Assembly (NCBI RefSeq): GCF_000619885.1
Contig: NZ_KK211040.1
Span: forward strand, 429,527 to 493,526
Length of the DNA stretch: 64,000 nucleotides
Reading direction: 5' to 3'
DNA from: Balneatrix alpica DSM 16621
Lineage (GTDB): Bacteria > Pseudomonadota > Gammaproteobacteria > Pseudomonadales > Balneatricaceae
Part shown: positions 44,689-53,051 of the stretch, piece after piece
Layout: each line of letters begins with the position of its first letter
How positions within the stretch are numbered: position 1 is the first letter of the stretch
Program-made: the position numbers and the translations under genes
The notes under the pieces: generated by a model
Database searches by the model: none
What the model saw: only the letters and a program-made list of their open reading frames with translations
What the model was told of the DNA's origin: nothing

Positions 44689-45891
44689 ATGAGTAAATTC
44701 GATTTTGCCCCCATGCCCGATGCCAAGGGTTACTTTGGAGAGTTTGGGGGCCAACTGATTCCGCCGGAGCTGAAGGCCATCATGGATGAGATTGATCTGG
44801 CCTATGAGGAGATTCGCCAACAGCCCGCATTCCAGCAGGAGTTAGCCACCCTGTTTAACGATTACGTCGGTCGCCCCAGCCCGCTTTACCATGCCAAGCG
44901 CTTAAGCGCCAAACTGGGCGGCGCTCAAATTTATCTGAAGCGGGAAGATCTCAATCACACCGGCGCCCACAAGATTAACCACTGCTTAGGCGAGGCGCTG
45001 CTGGCTAAATACATGGGCAAAACCAAGGTGATTGCCGAAACCGGCGCCGGCCAACACGGTGTTGCCCTGGCGACCGCCTGTGCGCTGGTCGGCATTCCCT
45101 GTGAAATTCACATGGGCCAGGTCGATATCGAAAAAGAGCACCCCAATGTTTCCAAGATGAAGATTCTGGGCTGCAAACTGGTTCCTGTTACCCAGGGCAC
45201 CGCCACCCTTAAAGATGCCGTCGATAGCGCCTTTGTCGAGTACCTGAAAGACCCGGTGAACTACCTCTATGCCATCGGTTCTGTGGTCGGCCCCCACCCC
45301 TTCCCCAAAATGGTACGAGACTTCCAAAGCATTATTGGCCAGGAAGCCCGTGAACAGTTCCAGGCCAAAACCGGCAAGCTACCGGATTACATCACCGCCT
45401 GCGTCGGCGGTGGCTCCAATGCCATTGGCCTCTTTACTGCCTTTTTGGCCGATCAAAGCGTCAAGATCGTCGGCGTAGAGCCGGCTGGGATGGGGTTGGA
45501 TACCGACAAGCACTCTGCCACCCTGACCTTGGGCAAACCAGGAGAAATTCACGGCATGAAATGCTACGTACTGGCAGATGATACCGGCCAACCGATGGCG
45601 GTGCACTCCATCGCCTCCGGCCTCGACTACCCAGGCGTGGGCCCCCAACACAGCTACCTGAAGGAACTGGGTCGGGTGCAGTACGAAACCGCCACGGATG
45701 AAGAGTGTCTGACTGCCTTTATGACCCTCTCCCAGGTGGAAGGCATTATCCCGGCACTGGAAAGCTCCCATGCAGTGGCCTGGGCGATGCGCACTGCACC
45801 TCAGCTCAGTCCGGAGCAAAGCATTCTGATTAATGTCTCAGGTCGCGGTGACAAAGACACCGACTATGTCATTAGCAAGTTGGGGCTGTAA
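44689..45891 (+). CDS. trpB: Tryptophan synthase beta chain, orphan copy
   Basis: This PLP enzyme condenses indole with L-serine. The 400-residue protein has the PLP lysine in [22 protein letters not shown], the glutamate of [18 protein letters not shown] and the phosphate loop [12 protein letters not shown]. The N-terminus reads [21 protein letters not shown] rather than the common GGRFVPETL type. No trpA follows, and the neighbour is an ASCH protein. It is divergent from glyA, the serine-making enzyme. It may be a stand-alone TrpB that salvages indole or uses another serine-like substrate. Confidence 0.93.
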   Translation: MSKFDFAPMPDAKGYFGEFGGQLIPPELKAIMDEIDLAYEEIRQQPAFQQELATLFNDYVGRPSPLYHAKRLSAKLGGAQIYLKREDLNHTGAHKINHCLGEALLAKYMGKTKVIAETGAGQHGVALATACALVGIPCEIHMGQVDIEKEHPNVSKMKILGCKLVPVTQGTATLKDAVDSAFVEYLKDPVNYLYAIGSVVGPHPFPKMVRDFQSIIGQEAREQFQAKTGKLPDYITACVGGGSNAIGLFTAFLADQSVKIVGVEPAGMGLDTDKHSATLTLGKPGEIHGMKCYVLADDTGQPMAVHSIASGLDYPGVGPQHSYLKELGRVQYETATDEECLTAFMTLSQVEGIIPALESSHAVAWAMRTAPQLSPEQSILINVSGRGDKDTDYVISKLGL

Positions 45892-45947
45892 TCTTTATTC
45901 CATAGGTGGCTGGCCACTGCTGGCCGCCTAAACACTGCGGAATCGCC

Positions 45948-46406
45948 ATGTCACTGCCGCCTTTACCCGACCTGACCGACTTATTAACTCAATATCCTGC
46001 GCTAACTCCACGCCCCAACCGCATCGATGGTTTTGGTGACAGCCCTGCCATGTGCGCAGAGTTATTAGACCTGATCCGTCGTGGCGGTAAACGGGCAGGA
46101 GCCAGTCTGTTGTGGACACATCAGGCCGAGGCCTCACCCTTGCCCCAGCAGGGCGATATAGTGCTGGTAGTCGATGCCCTCAACCAACCGGCGCTGCTAT
46201 TGCAAACACTAGCGGTCGAAGTCTGTCCCTTTGCAGAGGTCAGTGCTGACTTTGCCGCCGCAGAGGGGGAAGGAGATGGCAGCCTCGCCTATTGGCGCGA
46301 GGCCCACTGGAGCTTTTTCAGCCGGGAATGCGCACTGATCGGGCGCTCACCCAGCCCATCCATGCCGGTGGTCTGTGAGCGCTTTGCGTTACTGAAAACA
46401 CTCTAA
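45948..46406 (+). CDS. ASCH-domain protein
   Basis: I start at the ATG at 45948 (152 residues, MSLPPLPDLTDLLTQYP) with CGGAA before it. The pattern FGDSPAMCAELLDLIRRGGKRAGASLLW, GDIVLVVDALNQPALLLQT and LAYWREAHWSFFSREC matches ASCH-domain proteins, which have a PUA-like fold. Some of these cleave N4-acetylcytidine or bind RNA; the role of this one is not known. It lies 56 bases after trpB and may be co-transcribed. Confidence 0.8.
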   Translation: MSLPPLPDLTDLLTQYPALTPRPNRIDGFGDSPAMCAELLDLIRRGGKRAGASLLWTHQAEASPLPQQGDIVLVVDALNQPALLLQTLAVEVCPFAEVSADFAAAEGEGDGSLAYWREAHWSFFSRECALIGRSPSPSMPVVCERFALLKTL

Positions 46407-46432
46407 TGTGACGATGAAAGGGTGAGGATCGG

Positions 46433-47074
46433 TTAGGCAATTTCCTCGCGTAACTGCTCCAATACCTGAATTAGAGAATCCACTTCCTGCGCCCCGCTCA
46501 CCAGATACTTATTCTGGAAGATAAAGGCAGGCACACCATTGATCCCTTGCTGTGGCCAAAACTGGCTTTGCTCTTCCACCTTAGCCTGATAGCGGCCACT
46601 GGCCAGTACCTGTGCCGCCTCTGTCACATCCAGCCCTGCCTGAGCCGCGGCATCCAGTAGCACCTGGGGTTCATTGAGGGCTTTTTCCTGCTCGAAATAG
46701 GCGGCAAAGAGTGCCATTGCCAACTCTGTCTGGCCGCCCTGCTCCGCCGCCCAGGCCAGCAACTCATGGGCCTGACGGGTATTGTAAATACGCATCTGCG
46801 GATAAAAGTTAAAGGCCGCGCCCACCGCCTCCCCCAGCCCGGTTAAACGACCACGAATCTCCGCGCTCTGGCGCACAGTGCTGCCATACTTTGCGCTCAG
46901 ATGTTCTTGCAAATCCTGCCCAGCATCGTCCATGTCAGGATTGAGCTGAAAGGGCTGCCAATGCAGCTCATAGTTGACCCGAGTATGCTCCAATGCCTGC
47001 ATCAGGCGCCGTGCCCCCAGATAACACCAAGGACAAACCACATCGGAAACCAGATCAATACGCAGGGTGGTCAT
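46433..47074 (-). CDS. DsbA-family oxidoreductase (FrnE-like)
   Basis: The 213-residue protein begins MTTLRIDLVSDVVCPWCYLG, giving a thioredoxin-fold CPWC active site at residues 14-17. LNPDMDDAGQDLQEHLSAKYG and GVPAFIFQNKYLVSGAQ with the cis-proline are typical. There is no signal peptide, so it is cytoplasmic. It belongs to the FrnE/2-hydroxychromene-2-carboxylate isomerase-like group, which has thiol-redox roles in stress. It is convergent with the ASCH gene. Confidence 0.9.
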   Translation of the reverse strand: MTTLRIDLVSDVVCPWCYLGARRLMQALEHTRVNYELHWQPFQLNPDMDDAGQDLQEHLSAKYGSTVRQSAEIRGRLTGLGEAVGAAFNFYPQMRIYNTRQAHELLAWAAEQGGQTELAMALFAAYFEQEKALNEPQVLLDAAAQAGLDVTEAAQVLASGRYQAKVEEQSQFWPQQGINGVPAFIFQNKYLVSGAQEVDSLIQVLEQLREEIA

Positions 47075-47170
47075 AATGGTTACCTCGTTAAGTCAACTGA
47101 AGGTCAACTGGTTGCCGAGCCTCCATGAGCGCACCTTGGCAGTCTGGATAAGCGCTGTCAATGCTGCCAC

Positions 47171-48151
47171 TTACTGGACGCTGTGCTGACTGACAGCCTG
47201 CTGCAACGCGCAGGTTAAATCAAACATGCTGTGCTGTTTAATCACATTGGCCGACTGGCCATTGCCACTTCTGCCGGCAAAATTGAAGCGCACCTGCACG
47301 ATGTCGGGGTGGTCTTGGGATATAGGATAAAGGCCCTTCATTAACAAACGCAGGTACACCAACACCTCGCCGTGCTCATAGATACGATAAATCTTCATGC
47401 CTTGGGCGTTATAACGCCGCTCGCCACCGTCAATGTCGTAAAAGCCGGTGACCGGCGAGGAGTCAAACGCGTAAACCTGGGTGACATAGTGGGAAGCATA
47501 GCCTGCCAAATGGGCTAAACCGCCCCCCAGCGAGTGCCCTAGCGCCACAGCATCATCAATCTGAGGGTAACGCTGGCGCGCCTCTGCCACTATCTTCGGT
47601 ACCAGAATGCGCACTTCATCGTATTGATCTAACTGGAAGGAGAAGAAACGGGCCACCCAACGCAGATTGGCACGCCAATCCTCTTTCTCGTCAAAGTTTG
47701 TCCCGCGAAATACTAGGATCAAACGCTGCCGCGCGCCTTCTAACGGGGTCAGGTACAGCCGAATTCCTAGCTTTAAATCCTGTTGATGAATGTGCCGCCG
47801 ACGCTGCAATTCTTGCAGCTCATGGGTGATTTCCTGCCAACCGGCGGGGCGGTAATCGTAGGCATCCTCATCGCTGCAAAAGCGCTCCAGACTGTCGGTG
47901 TGCTCAGCCTTTTTTGCCTCTGAACTGGCATCCGGCGCGTCCAGATAAACGCTTTTACTTAATGCCGCCCACTGCGGAAAAGAGCGGATTTCCGCATCCT
48001 GCGCCAACGCTGTCTGCCAATCCAGGTAGGCCACGTCCCCATCATCGATATAGAGCACTTCATCCGTACTCTGTTGCCAGGCGCAACCGCTTAAAACGCC
48101 ACTGAGCAATCCTGCTAATACGGGCCATGCCTTAAGCCGCCACCTGTTCAT
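47171..48151 (-). CDS. Lipase-like (class 3) lipoprotein
   Basis: I start at the ATG at 48151 (326 residues, MNRWRLKAWPVLAGLL), with GGGAGGG upstream. The signal ends in lipobox LSGC, so the protein is membrane-anchored by lipid. The catalytic region shows LILVFRGTNFDEKEDWRANL (oxyanion area) and the nucleophile elbow ALGHSLGGGLAHLAGY; a probable aspartate is in AFDSSPVTGF. It resembles class 3 (Mbeg1/PLA1-like) lipases. The substrate is unknown, and the gene is probably transcribed alone. Confidence 0.88.
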   Translation of the reverse strand: MNRWRLKAWPVLAGLLSGVLSGCAWQQSTDEVLYIDDGDVAYLDWQTALAQDAEIRSFPQWAALSKSVYLDAPDASSEAKKAEHTDSLERFCSDEDAYDYRPAGWQEITHELQELQRRRHIHQQDLKLGIRLYLTPLEGARQRLILVFRGTNFDEKEDWRANLRWVARFFSFQLDQYDEVRILVPKIVAEARQRYPQIDDAVALGHSLGGGLAHLAGYASHYVTQVYAFDSSPVTGFYDIDGGERRYNAQGMKIYRIYEHGEVLVYLRLLMKGLYPISQDHPDIVQVRFNFAGRSGNGQSANVIKQHSMFDLTCALQQAVSQHSVQ

Positions 48152-48232
48152 CCTGCGCCCTCCCTCGTTGTCTCCTTCAGTAATAGTCAAGGCAACCTGA
48201 GGGCGCGAACTTTTCTTCGCTGCGGATAAACA

Positions 48233-49996
48233 TTAAAGCTGTGGATCAAAGGCTTCCTGGCTGACTGGCAATTGCTGGCGTAGCTGCTGCCAGGCCTCAA
48301 ACTGGCTGATATAGACCTGCCCACTCAGCACCTGTAAGAAGTGACTGCGTTTGAACTGATCCATCACCGGCCCCTTGACCTCAGAGAGGTGCAACTGTAC
48401 CCCGGCCTCCTGCAGGCGTTGATTGATCGCCTCCAAACTCTCCAGTGCGGAGGCATCAATCCAGTTCACCGCCGGGCACATCAGGATCAGATGACGTAAT
48501 GCCGGCTGCTCACTCAGCAGGGCGTCGACCCTATCCTCAAGAAAACGGGCGTTGGCAAAATAGAGGCTTTCATCCACCCGCAATGTTGCAATACGGGGGT
48601 CGGTCTCGACCTGATAGCGCTGCACATTACGAAAGTGCTCGGTGCCCGGCAGACGTCCCACCAAAGCGCTATGAGGAGTGCTGGTACGATGGATATACAG
48701 CAATAACGACAACGCCACGCCGGCGAGAATACCCATCTCCACCCCCGCCACCAGGGTCAACAATAGGGTCACCAGCATTGCTGCCCCATCCTGACGGCTA
48801 TAACGCCAGGTGCGCTTGATGGCTTGTCCATCCACCAGTGCCAGAATGGCCACTAAAATGGTCGCCGCCAGCGTCGCCTTCGGTAAATAGGCCAATGCCG
48901 GAGTAAACCACAGCATCACCAGGGCGATGCCGCCGGCCGCAAAGATGCCGGCCGCGGGGGTTTGCGCACCGGCATCAAAGTTCACCACCGAGCGGGAAAA
49001 ACCTCCCGTTACAGGCAAACCGCCGGTAAAGGCCGAGCCCAGATTGGCCATGCCCAAGCCCACCAGCTCTTTATTCGGATCGATCCGCTGACGTCGACGC
49101 GCCCCCAGGGTTTGTGCCACCGAAACGGACTCGACAAACCCCACCAGCGCCAACAACAGCGCAGGCATCCATAACTGCTGCAGCCACTGCCAGTCCCAAC
49201 TGGGCCACTGCCAGCTCGGCAAGCCCTGGGGCACCGTCCCCACAACTGCCACCCCCATGCTGGCTAAGTCCAACCACCAGCTCAGTGCGGTGGTCAGCAA
49301 CACCGCCCACACCGGCCCGGTTTTGCTTAGCAATGCCGCTACCTTAGCGGGCATGCCTAACGTTAACAGCAGTGGGGTGAAGCCATGGCGAGCACCGAGT
49401 AACAGCAGCAAACTCAATGCCGATACCGCTAACGTCGGCCCATGCCAGGACAAATTGGCCCAATCCAGCCCCATCAACATTTCCAGCAAAGTGTGTCCCG
49501 CCAGCGGCCATTGCAGCAGGTGTTGCAGTTGGCTGGCGGCAATCAGCAACGCCGAGGCACTGATAAAAGCAGAAATCACCGGGTGGCTAAGAAAGTTGGC
49601 TAAAAAGCCCAAGCGCAGGATACCCATCAACAGCAAGAAAGCTCCCGATAGCAGTGCCAATAACACGGCCCCCAGCACATAGGCAGTACTGCCCGCGGCG
49701 GCCAGGGGCGACACCGCTGCCGCCGTCATCAGCGACAATACCGCCACCGGCCCCACCGACAGGGTGCGGCTGCTGCCGAACAGGGCATAGGCAATCAGCG
49801 GCAACACACTGGCATACAGCCCCACCTCAAGCGGCAGGCCCGCTAACAGGGCATAGGCCAAGGATTGCGGAATCAGCAACAGGGTGACAATCAAGGCCGC
49901 CAGGGCATCCTGGCTGGCTAGCTCCAGGTTATAACCCCGGCTCCAGGCCGGACGGAGGGACCAACGGCGGCCCTGCTGAGAGGAGGTAGGCTTCAT
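48233..49996 (-). CDS. SulP-family anion transporter with STAS domain
   Basis: The 587-residue inner-membrane protein has the SulP pattern: ASQDALAALIVTLLLIPQSLAYALLAGLP at the start, then 10-12 hydrophobic helices and GLGMANLGSAFTGGLPVTGGFSRS. A C-terminal STAS domain (about 440-560) contains HLILMCPAVNWIDASALESLEAI. It may carry sulfate, bicarbonate or another anion. It starts three bases after the metallo-beta-lactamase gene stop. Both genes lie divergent to a persulfide-type repressor, which favours export or import of a sulfur oxyanion. Confidence 0.92.
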   Translation of the reverse strand: MKPTSSQQGRRWSLRPAWSRGYNLELASQDALAALIVTLLLIPQSLAYALLAGLPLEVGLYASVLPLIAYALFGSSRTLSVGPVAVLSLMTAAAVSPLAAAGSTAYVLGAVLLALLSGAFLLLMGILRLGFLANFLSHPVISAFISASALLIAASQLQHLLQWPLAGHTLLEMLMGLDWANLSWHGPTLAVSALSLLLLLGARHGFTPLLLTLGMPAKVAALLSKTGPVWAVLLTTALSWWLDLASMGVAVVGTVPQGLPSWQWPSWDWQWLQQLWMPALLLALVGFVESVSVAQTLGARRRQRIDPNKELVGLGMANLGSAFTGGLPVTGGFSRSVVNFDAGAQTPAAGIFAAGGIALVMLWFTPALAYLPKATLAATILVAILALVDGQAIKRTWRYSRQDGAAMLVTLLLTLVAGVEMGILAGVALSLLLYIHRTSTPHSALVGRLPGTEHFRNVQRYQVETDPRIATLRVDESLYFANARFLEDRVDALLSEQPALRHLILMCPAVNWIDASALESLEAINQRLQEAGVQLHLSEVKGPVMDQFKRSHFLQVLSGQVYISQFEAWQQLRQQLPVSQEAFDPQL

Positions 49997-49999
49997 CAG

Positions 50000-50860
50000 T
50001 TACAGCTTATTCAACGGAATTTTAAGGTAGGCATGGCCATCGTCTTCCAGCGGTGGTAACTGCCCTGCACGAATATTGATCTGGATAGATGGCAAAATCA
50101 GCATCGGCATCTCCAGGGTGGCATCCCGAGCTTGGCGCATAGCGACAAAACTAGCTTCATCCACCCCTGCATGCACATGCACATTGAAGCGCTTTTGCTC
50201 CGCCACCGTGCTTTTCCACTGCGGCTCACGCCCCTCTGGCGGGTAGTCGTGGCACATATAGAGTTCCGTTTGCTCCGGCAAGTTTAATAGGCTTTGGATG
50301 GAGCGATAGAGGGTGGCCGCATCCCCTCCCGGAAAGTCACAACGGGCCGTGCCGACATCCGGCATAAAGAGGGTATCGCCAACAAACACGCCATTGCCAA
50401 TCTGGTAGGCCATATCCGCCGGTGTATGCCCCGGCACCGGGATAGCACGGGCTTGCAGCTCGCCGATCATAAACACTTCATGGTCTGCAAAGAGATAACC
50501 AAACTGCGAGCCATCTAATTGAAACTCAGGCTCCAGGTTAAACACCTGTTTGAACACCCCCTGCACCTGGGTAATGCGCGCACCAATGGCAATCGTCCCC
50601 CCGAGTTTTTGTTGGAGATAGGCGGCGGCAGACAGATGATCAGCATGGGCGTGGGTTTCCAGAATCCATTGCACCTGCAGCTGTTGCTGCTGCACATAGG
50701 CGATCACCTCATCTGCACTCTCCGTGCGGGTGCGGCCTGACTTGGCATCATAGTTCAGTACGGAGTCAATAATGGCTGCCTGACTACCCGGCCCGGCAGA
50801 AACCACATAGGTGTAAGTCCAGGTAGCGGGGTCGAAGAAGGGGTGGATCTGGGCAGGCAT
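50000..50860 (-). CDS. Metallo-beta-lactamase-fold hydrolase, persulfide dioxygenase-like (Blh type)
   Basis: The 286-residue enzyme has the metal motif ETHAHADHLSAAAYLQQKLGG. Further ligand regions are PVPGHTPADMAYQIG, FVGDTLFMPDVGTARCDFPGGDAATLYRS and MCHDYPPEGR. These match the ETHE1/Blh group, which oxidises glutathione persulfide to sulfite, rather than classical glyoxalase II. No rhodanese domain is fused. It is first in an operon with the SulP gene and divergent from a BigR-type repressor, as in known sulfide-detoxification loci. Confidence 0.88.
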   Translation of the reverse strand: MPAQIHPFFDPATWTYTYVVSAGPGSQAAIIDSVLNYDAKSGRTRTESADEVIAYVQQQQLQVQWILETHAHADHLSAAAYLQQKLGGTIAIGARITQVQGVFKQVFNLEPEFQLDGSQFGYLFADHEVFMIGELQARAIPVPGHTPADMAYQIGNGVFVGDTLFMPDVGTARCDFPGGDAATLYRSIQSLLNLPEQTELYMCHDYPPEGREPQWKSTVAEQKRFNVHVHAGVDEASFVAMRQARDATLEMPMLILPSIQINIRAGQLPPLEDDGHAYLKIPLNKL

Positions 50861-50893
50861 AGGACCTCCTGAACAATCTAATTAAGTTTCAGC

Positions 50894-50930
50894 TAATATA
50901 TTGACCATTACTTAAGCAGTCAATATATTA
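50894..50930. promoter_or_regulatory. Probable BigR-type operator: perfect 12-bp inverted repeat
   Basis: TAATATATTGAC (50894-50905) is repeated inverted as GTCAATATATTA (50919-50930) around a 13-base spacer. It lies centrally between the divergent hydrolase and repressor genes, about 34 bases from one start and 54 from the other. CAGCTAAT occurs just outside each arm as a direct repeat. It is the natural binding site for the adjacent ArsR-type repressor. Confidence 0.75.
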
Positions 50931-50983
50931 ATAACAGCTAATTTAAAACCTGCTTAATCGTGCTTTTAACTAAGGGGCTCATT

Positions 50984-51292
50984 ATGCTGTCATCCTCAAG
51001 CCTAGCCGGCCCGGAAGCCGCTGCCCGTTTATTAAAAGCGTTAGCCAACCCCGAACGGCTACGCATTCTATGTGAGCTTAGTCAGGGGGAGCGCAAGGTG
51101 CAGCAGCTGGAAAACTGTCTTGGCATTGCCCAGCCCAACCTGTCACAACAATTACGGGTACTGCGTGAACAGCAGCTGGTCAGCACCCGCCGCCAGGGCA
51201 CCTGCATTCATTACCGTATTCGTCAGGGGCCTGCCCTGGCAGTACTGCAAACACTGCATCAGCACTTTTGTGTCACAACCGCAACAACCTAG
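50984..51292 (+). CDS. bigR: ArsR-family persulfide-sensing repressor (BigR/SqrR type)
   Basis: I start at the ATG at 50984 (102 residues, MLSSSSLAGPEAAARLL), with AAGGGG before it. It has the winged-helix pattern LLKALANPERLRILCELSQGE and AQPNLSQQLRVLREQQLVSTRRQGTCIHYRI. It carries cysteines at 30 and 96, whose 66-residue spacing equals that of the redox pair in BigR and SqrR; these form a disulfide or tetrasulfide and release DNA when persulfide appears. It leads pmpA and pmpB and faces the hydrolase gene across a palindrome. Confidence 0.88.
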   Translation: MLSSSSLAGPEAAARLLKALANPERLRILCELSQGERKVQQLENCLGIAQPNLSQQLRVLREQQLVSTRRQGTCIHYRIRQGPALAVLQTLHQHFCVTTATT

Positions 51293-51301
51293 GTGAACAC
51301 C

Positions 51302-51736
51302 ATGAGTATCGACTGGATCAACTTTACCCCCTGGAGCGCACTGCTTGGCGGGGTGCTAATCGGTTTAGCCTCAACGCTTTTTATTCTGCTTAATGGCCGT
51401 ATCGCTGGCATCAGCGGCCTGCTCGGCGGTTTGCTGGAGGCCAAGAAGGGTGAGCTGGATTATCGCCTACTCTTTATTGCCGGCCTGCTGCTGGCGCCAA
51501 GTCTGTACAGTCTGGGCGCCACCTTGCCAGAGGTGGAGATGCAGGTGTCCTGGCCCTGGCTGATTCTGGCCGGCTTATTGGTCGGTTTTGGCTCACGTTT
51601 GGGTTCAGGCTGTACCAGCGGCCATGGGGTATGCGGTTTATCACGGCTGTCGCCACGCTCGTTGCTGGCCACCCTAAGCTTCATGGGGGCTGGCTTTGCC
51701 ACGGTATTTATTCTTCGTCACCTGCTCGGAGGTTGA
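51302..51736 (+). CDS. pmpA: YeeE/YedE-family membrane protein, first half-transporter
   Basis: I start at the ATG at 51302 (144 residues, MSIDWINFTPWSALLGG), with AGGTGA before it. Four hydrophobic helices are seen. The family motif GFGSRLGSGCTSGHGVCGLSRLS holds a cysteine needed in YeeE proteins, which import thiosulfate or related sulfur species. It follows bigR by ten bases and precedes the partner pmpB by one base. In Pseudomonas and Xylella relatives the pair is linked to BigR control. Confidence 0.88.
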   Translation: MSIDWINFTPWSALLGGVLIGLASTLFILLNGRIAGISGLLGGLLEAKKGELDYRLLFIAGLLLAPSLYSLGATLPEVEMQVSWPWLILAGLLVGFGSRLGSGCTSGHGVCGLSRLSPRSLLATLSFMGAGFATVFILRHLLGG

Positions 51737-51737
51737 A

Positions 51738-52148
51738 ATGTATAAGTTAAGCGCCTTTCTCAGTGGGCTGATTTTTGGTCTGGGGCTGATTATTTCCGGC
51801 ATGACGGACCCCGCTAAGGTACTGGGGTTTCTTGATCTGGCCGGACTCTGGGACCCTTCCCTTGGTTTGGTGATGGCGGGAGCCATTGGTGTGAGTTTTT
51901 TCGGCTTCCGCCATGCAAAGCAGCGCCACACCAGTTACTGCGATACACCGATCCATCTACCTACTGGCAACAAGCTCGACCGACGTCTGGTAGCTGGCAG
52001 TGTGATTTTTGGCGCAGGCTGGGGCATTGCCGGTATTTGTCCGGGCCCGGCCCTGGTTATGCTGGGCACTGGCATGGCTGAAGCCTTGATTTTTGCAACC
52101 GCCATGCTGGCTGGCATGTGGCTATTTCGCCTGTGGCAGGTGCGCTAA
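51738..52148 (+). CDS. pmpB: YeeE/YedE-family membrane protein, second half-transporter
   Basis: I start at the ATG at 51738 (136 residues, MYKLSAFLSGLIFGLGLIIS), since GGAGGT lies five bases before it, overlapping the pmpA stop. The family motif GAGWGIAGICPGPALVMLG carries the conserved cysteine. The early SGMTDPAKVLGFLDLAG is also typical. With PmpA it should form a four-plus-four helix sulfur-compound channel. Confidence 0.88.
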   Translation: MYKLSAFLSGLIFGLGLIISGMTDPAKVLGFLDLAGLWDPSLGLVMAGAIGVSFFGFRHAKQRHTSYCDTPIHLPTGNKLDRRLVAGSVIFGAGWGIAGICPGPALVMLGTGMAEALIFATAMLAGMWLFRLWQVR

Positions 52149-52161
52149 CCTGACCCGGCTT

Positions 52162-52194
52162 CTCAAGGTCTGCCATGGCAGGCAGCACCTTGAG
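52162..52194. terminator. Bidirectional hairpin between pmpB and ytfE
   Basis: CTCAAGGT (52162-52169) and ACCTTGAG (52187-52194) form an 8-bp stem, with further pairing (CTGCC/GGCAG) inside. It lies between two convergent genes. Neither flank has a proper T-run. Confidence 0.5.
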
Positions 52195-52208
52195 GGAACG
52201 AATAACCA

Positions 52209-52874
52209 CTATGAAGTGCCGCGATTGGCACCGATAAAGAGAATGTTGTTCTCCAGATGGATATGTTCCAGTAAGTCGTTGTATAGCTCCTCCACCCCCA
52301 GATAAAGTGCGCGCCAGGAATGGCAGGCACCTTCTGGCAGCTGAAAGTCATGGGCAAGGCGCTTCAAGCTCCGTAACGCCTCACCATGGTGATCATGTTC
52401 AAAGCGCATGACCGCAATCGGCCCTCCCGCCATGGCCAGCATCCCTTGTTGGATCATCGGGAAGAGGATTTGCTCTTCCTTTTGCATATGTGTCTCCAAC
52501 TCCTCTTCCATATCCTGCAGATGTTCATACAACCCCACTGGGCAGGCCGGATGATCGAAGTGCACCCGCTCGACCTTACCGGCCAGGGCGCTTAGCTCAT
52601 CCAACTGTTCCCGGTGACGCTGGTGGTAACGTGTCAGCAGATGTTCGATCAGTTCCGCCGCACTGGCCTCGCTCCAGTTGCGCTTACCAGGCTCTGCCTG
52701 CAACTGCTGCAACGCATTGAGCAAGGGCGCCAGCTCCAGCTTGGCACGAGCAGCCGCCTCGGCCAGGCTTTGCTGACCAGCGCAACAAAAATCGAGTTGG
52801 TATTGACGGAATAACCGAGTAGCGCCAGGCACTTCCGCAGCAATCTGGCCAAGGGAAAGATCGGCTTGCAGCAT
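52209..52874 (-). CDS. ytfE: Iron-sulfur cluster repair di-iron protein
   Basis: The 221-residue protein matches E. coli YtfE (220). The N-terminal ScdA-N domain has LFRQYQLDFCCAGQQSL with the paired cysteines. The C-terminal hemerythrin-like domain supplies iron ligands in LLTRYHQRHREQL, HMQKEEQILFPM, RFEHDHHGEAL and LEHIHLENNILF. The protein repairs iron-sulfur clusters damaged by nitric oxide and peroxide. That role fits an organism with respiratory nitrate reductase. Confidence 0.94.
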   Translation of the reverse strand: MLQADLSLGQIAAEVPGATRLFRQYQLDFCCAGQQSLAEAAARAKLELAPLLNALQQLQAEPGKRNWSEASAAELIEHLLTRYHQRHREQLDELSALAGKVERVHFDHPACPVGLYEHLQDMEEELETHMQKEEQILFPMIQQGMLAMAGGPIAVMRFEHDHHGEALRSLKRLAHDFQLPEGACHSWRALYLGVEELYNDLLEHIHLENNILFIGANRGTS

Positions 52875-52986
52875 GGGGCAATCCTCATACTTTTTACAGG
52901 TTCCTCAAACTTATCACCTGGGCAATAACGTCAAAGCCAGGTGCAAGACAGGGTTCCATAAGTAACGGATTATCCCGTGCGGGGAC

Positions 52987-53000
52987 TTGATCAAAATTAG
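52987..53000 (-). promoter_or_regulatory. FNR/DNR-like half site upstream of ytfE
   Basis: The minus strand reads CTAAT-TTTG-ATCAA. The right half is a perfect FNR/DNR half site and the left half matches three of five. It lies about 113-126 bases upstream of ytfE, between it and the decarboxylase terminator. Control by an FNR- or DNR-type regulator is plausible but weakly supported. Confidence 0.3.
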
Positions 53001-53007
53001 CTTTCTG

Positions 53008-53036
53008 AAAAAACTCAGGGCCCGCGAGGGGCCCTG
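53008..53036 (-). terminator. Terminator of the basic amino acid decarboxylase gene
   Basis: CAGGGCCC (53016-53023) and GGGCCCTG (53029-53036) form a strong 8-bp GC stem with a 5-base loop. On the minus strand it is followed by AG and six Ts. It lies 16 bases past the decarboxylase stop. Confidence 0.9.
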
Positions 53037-53051
53037 AATCGGCAGACGAGA

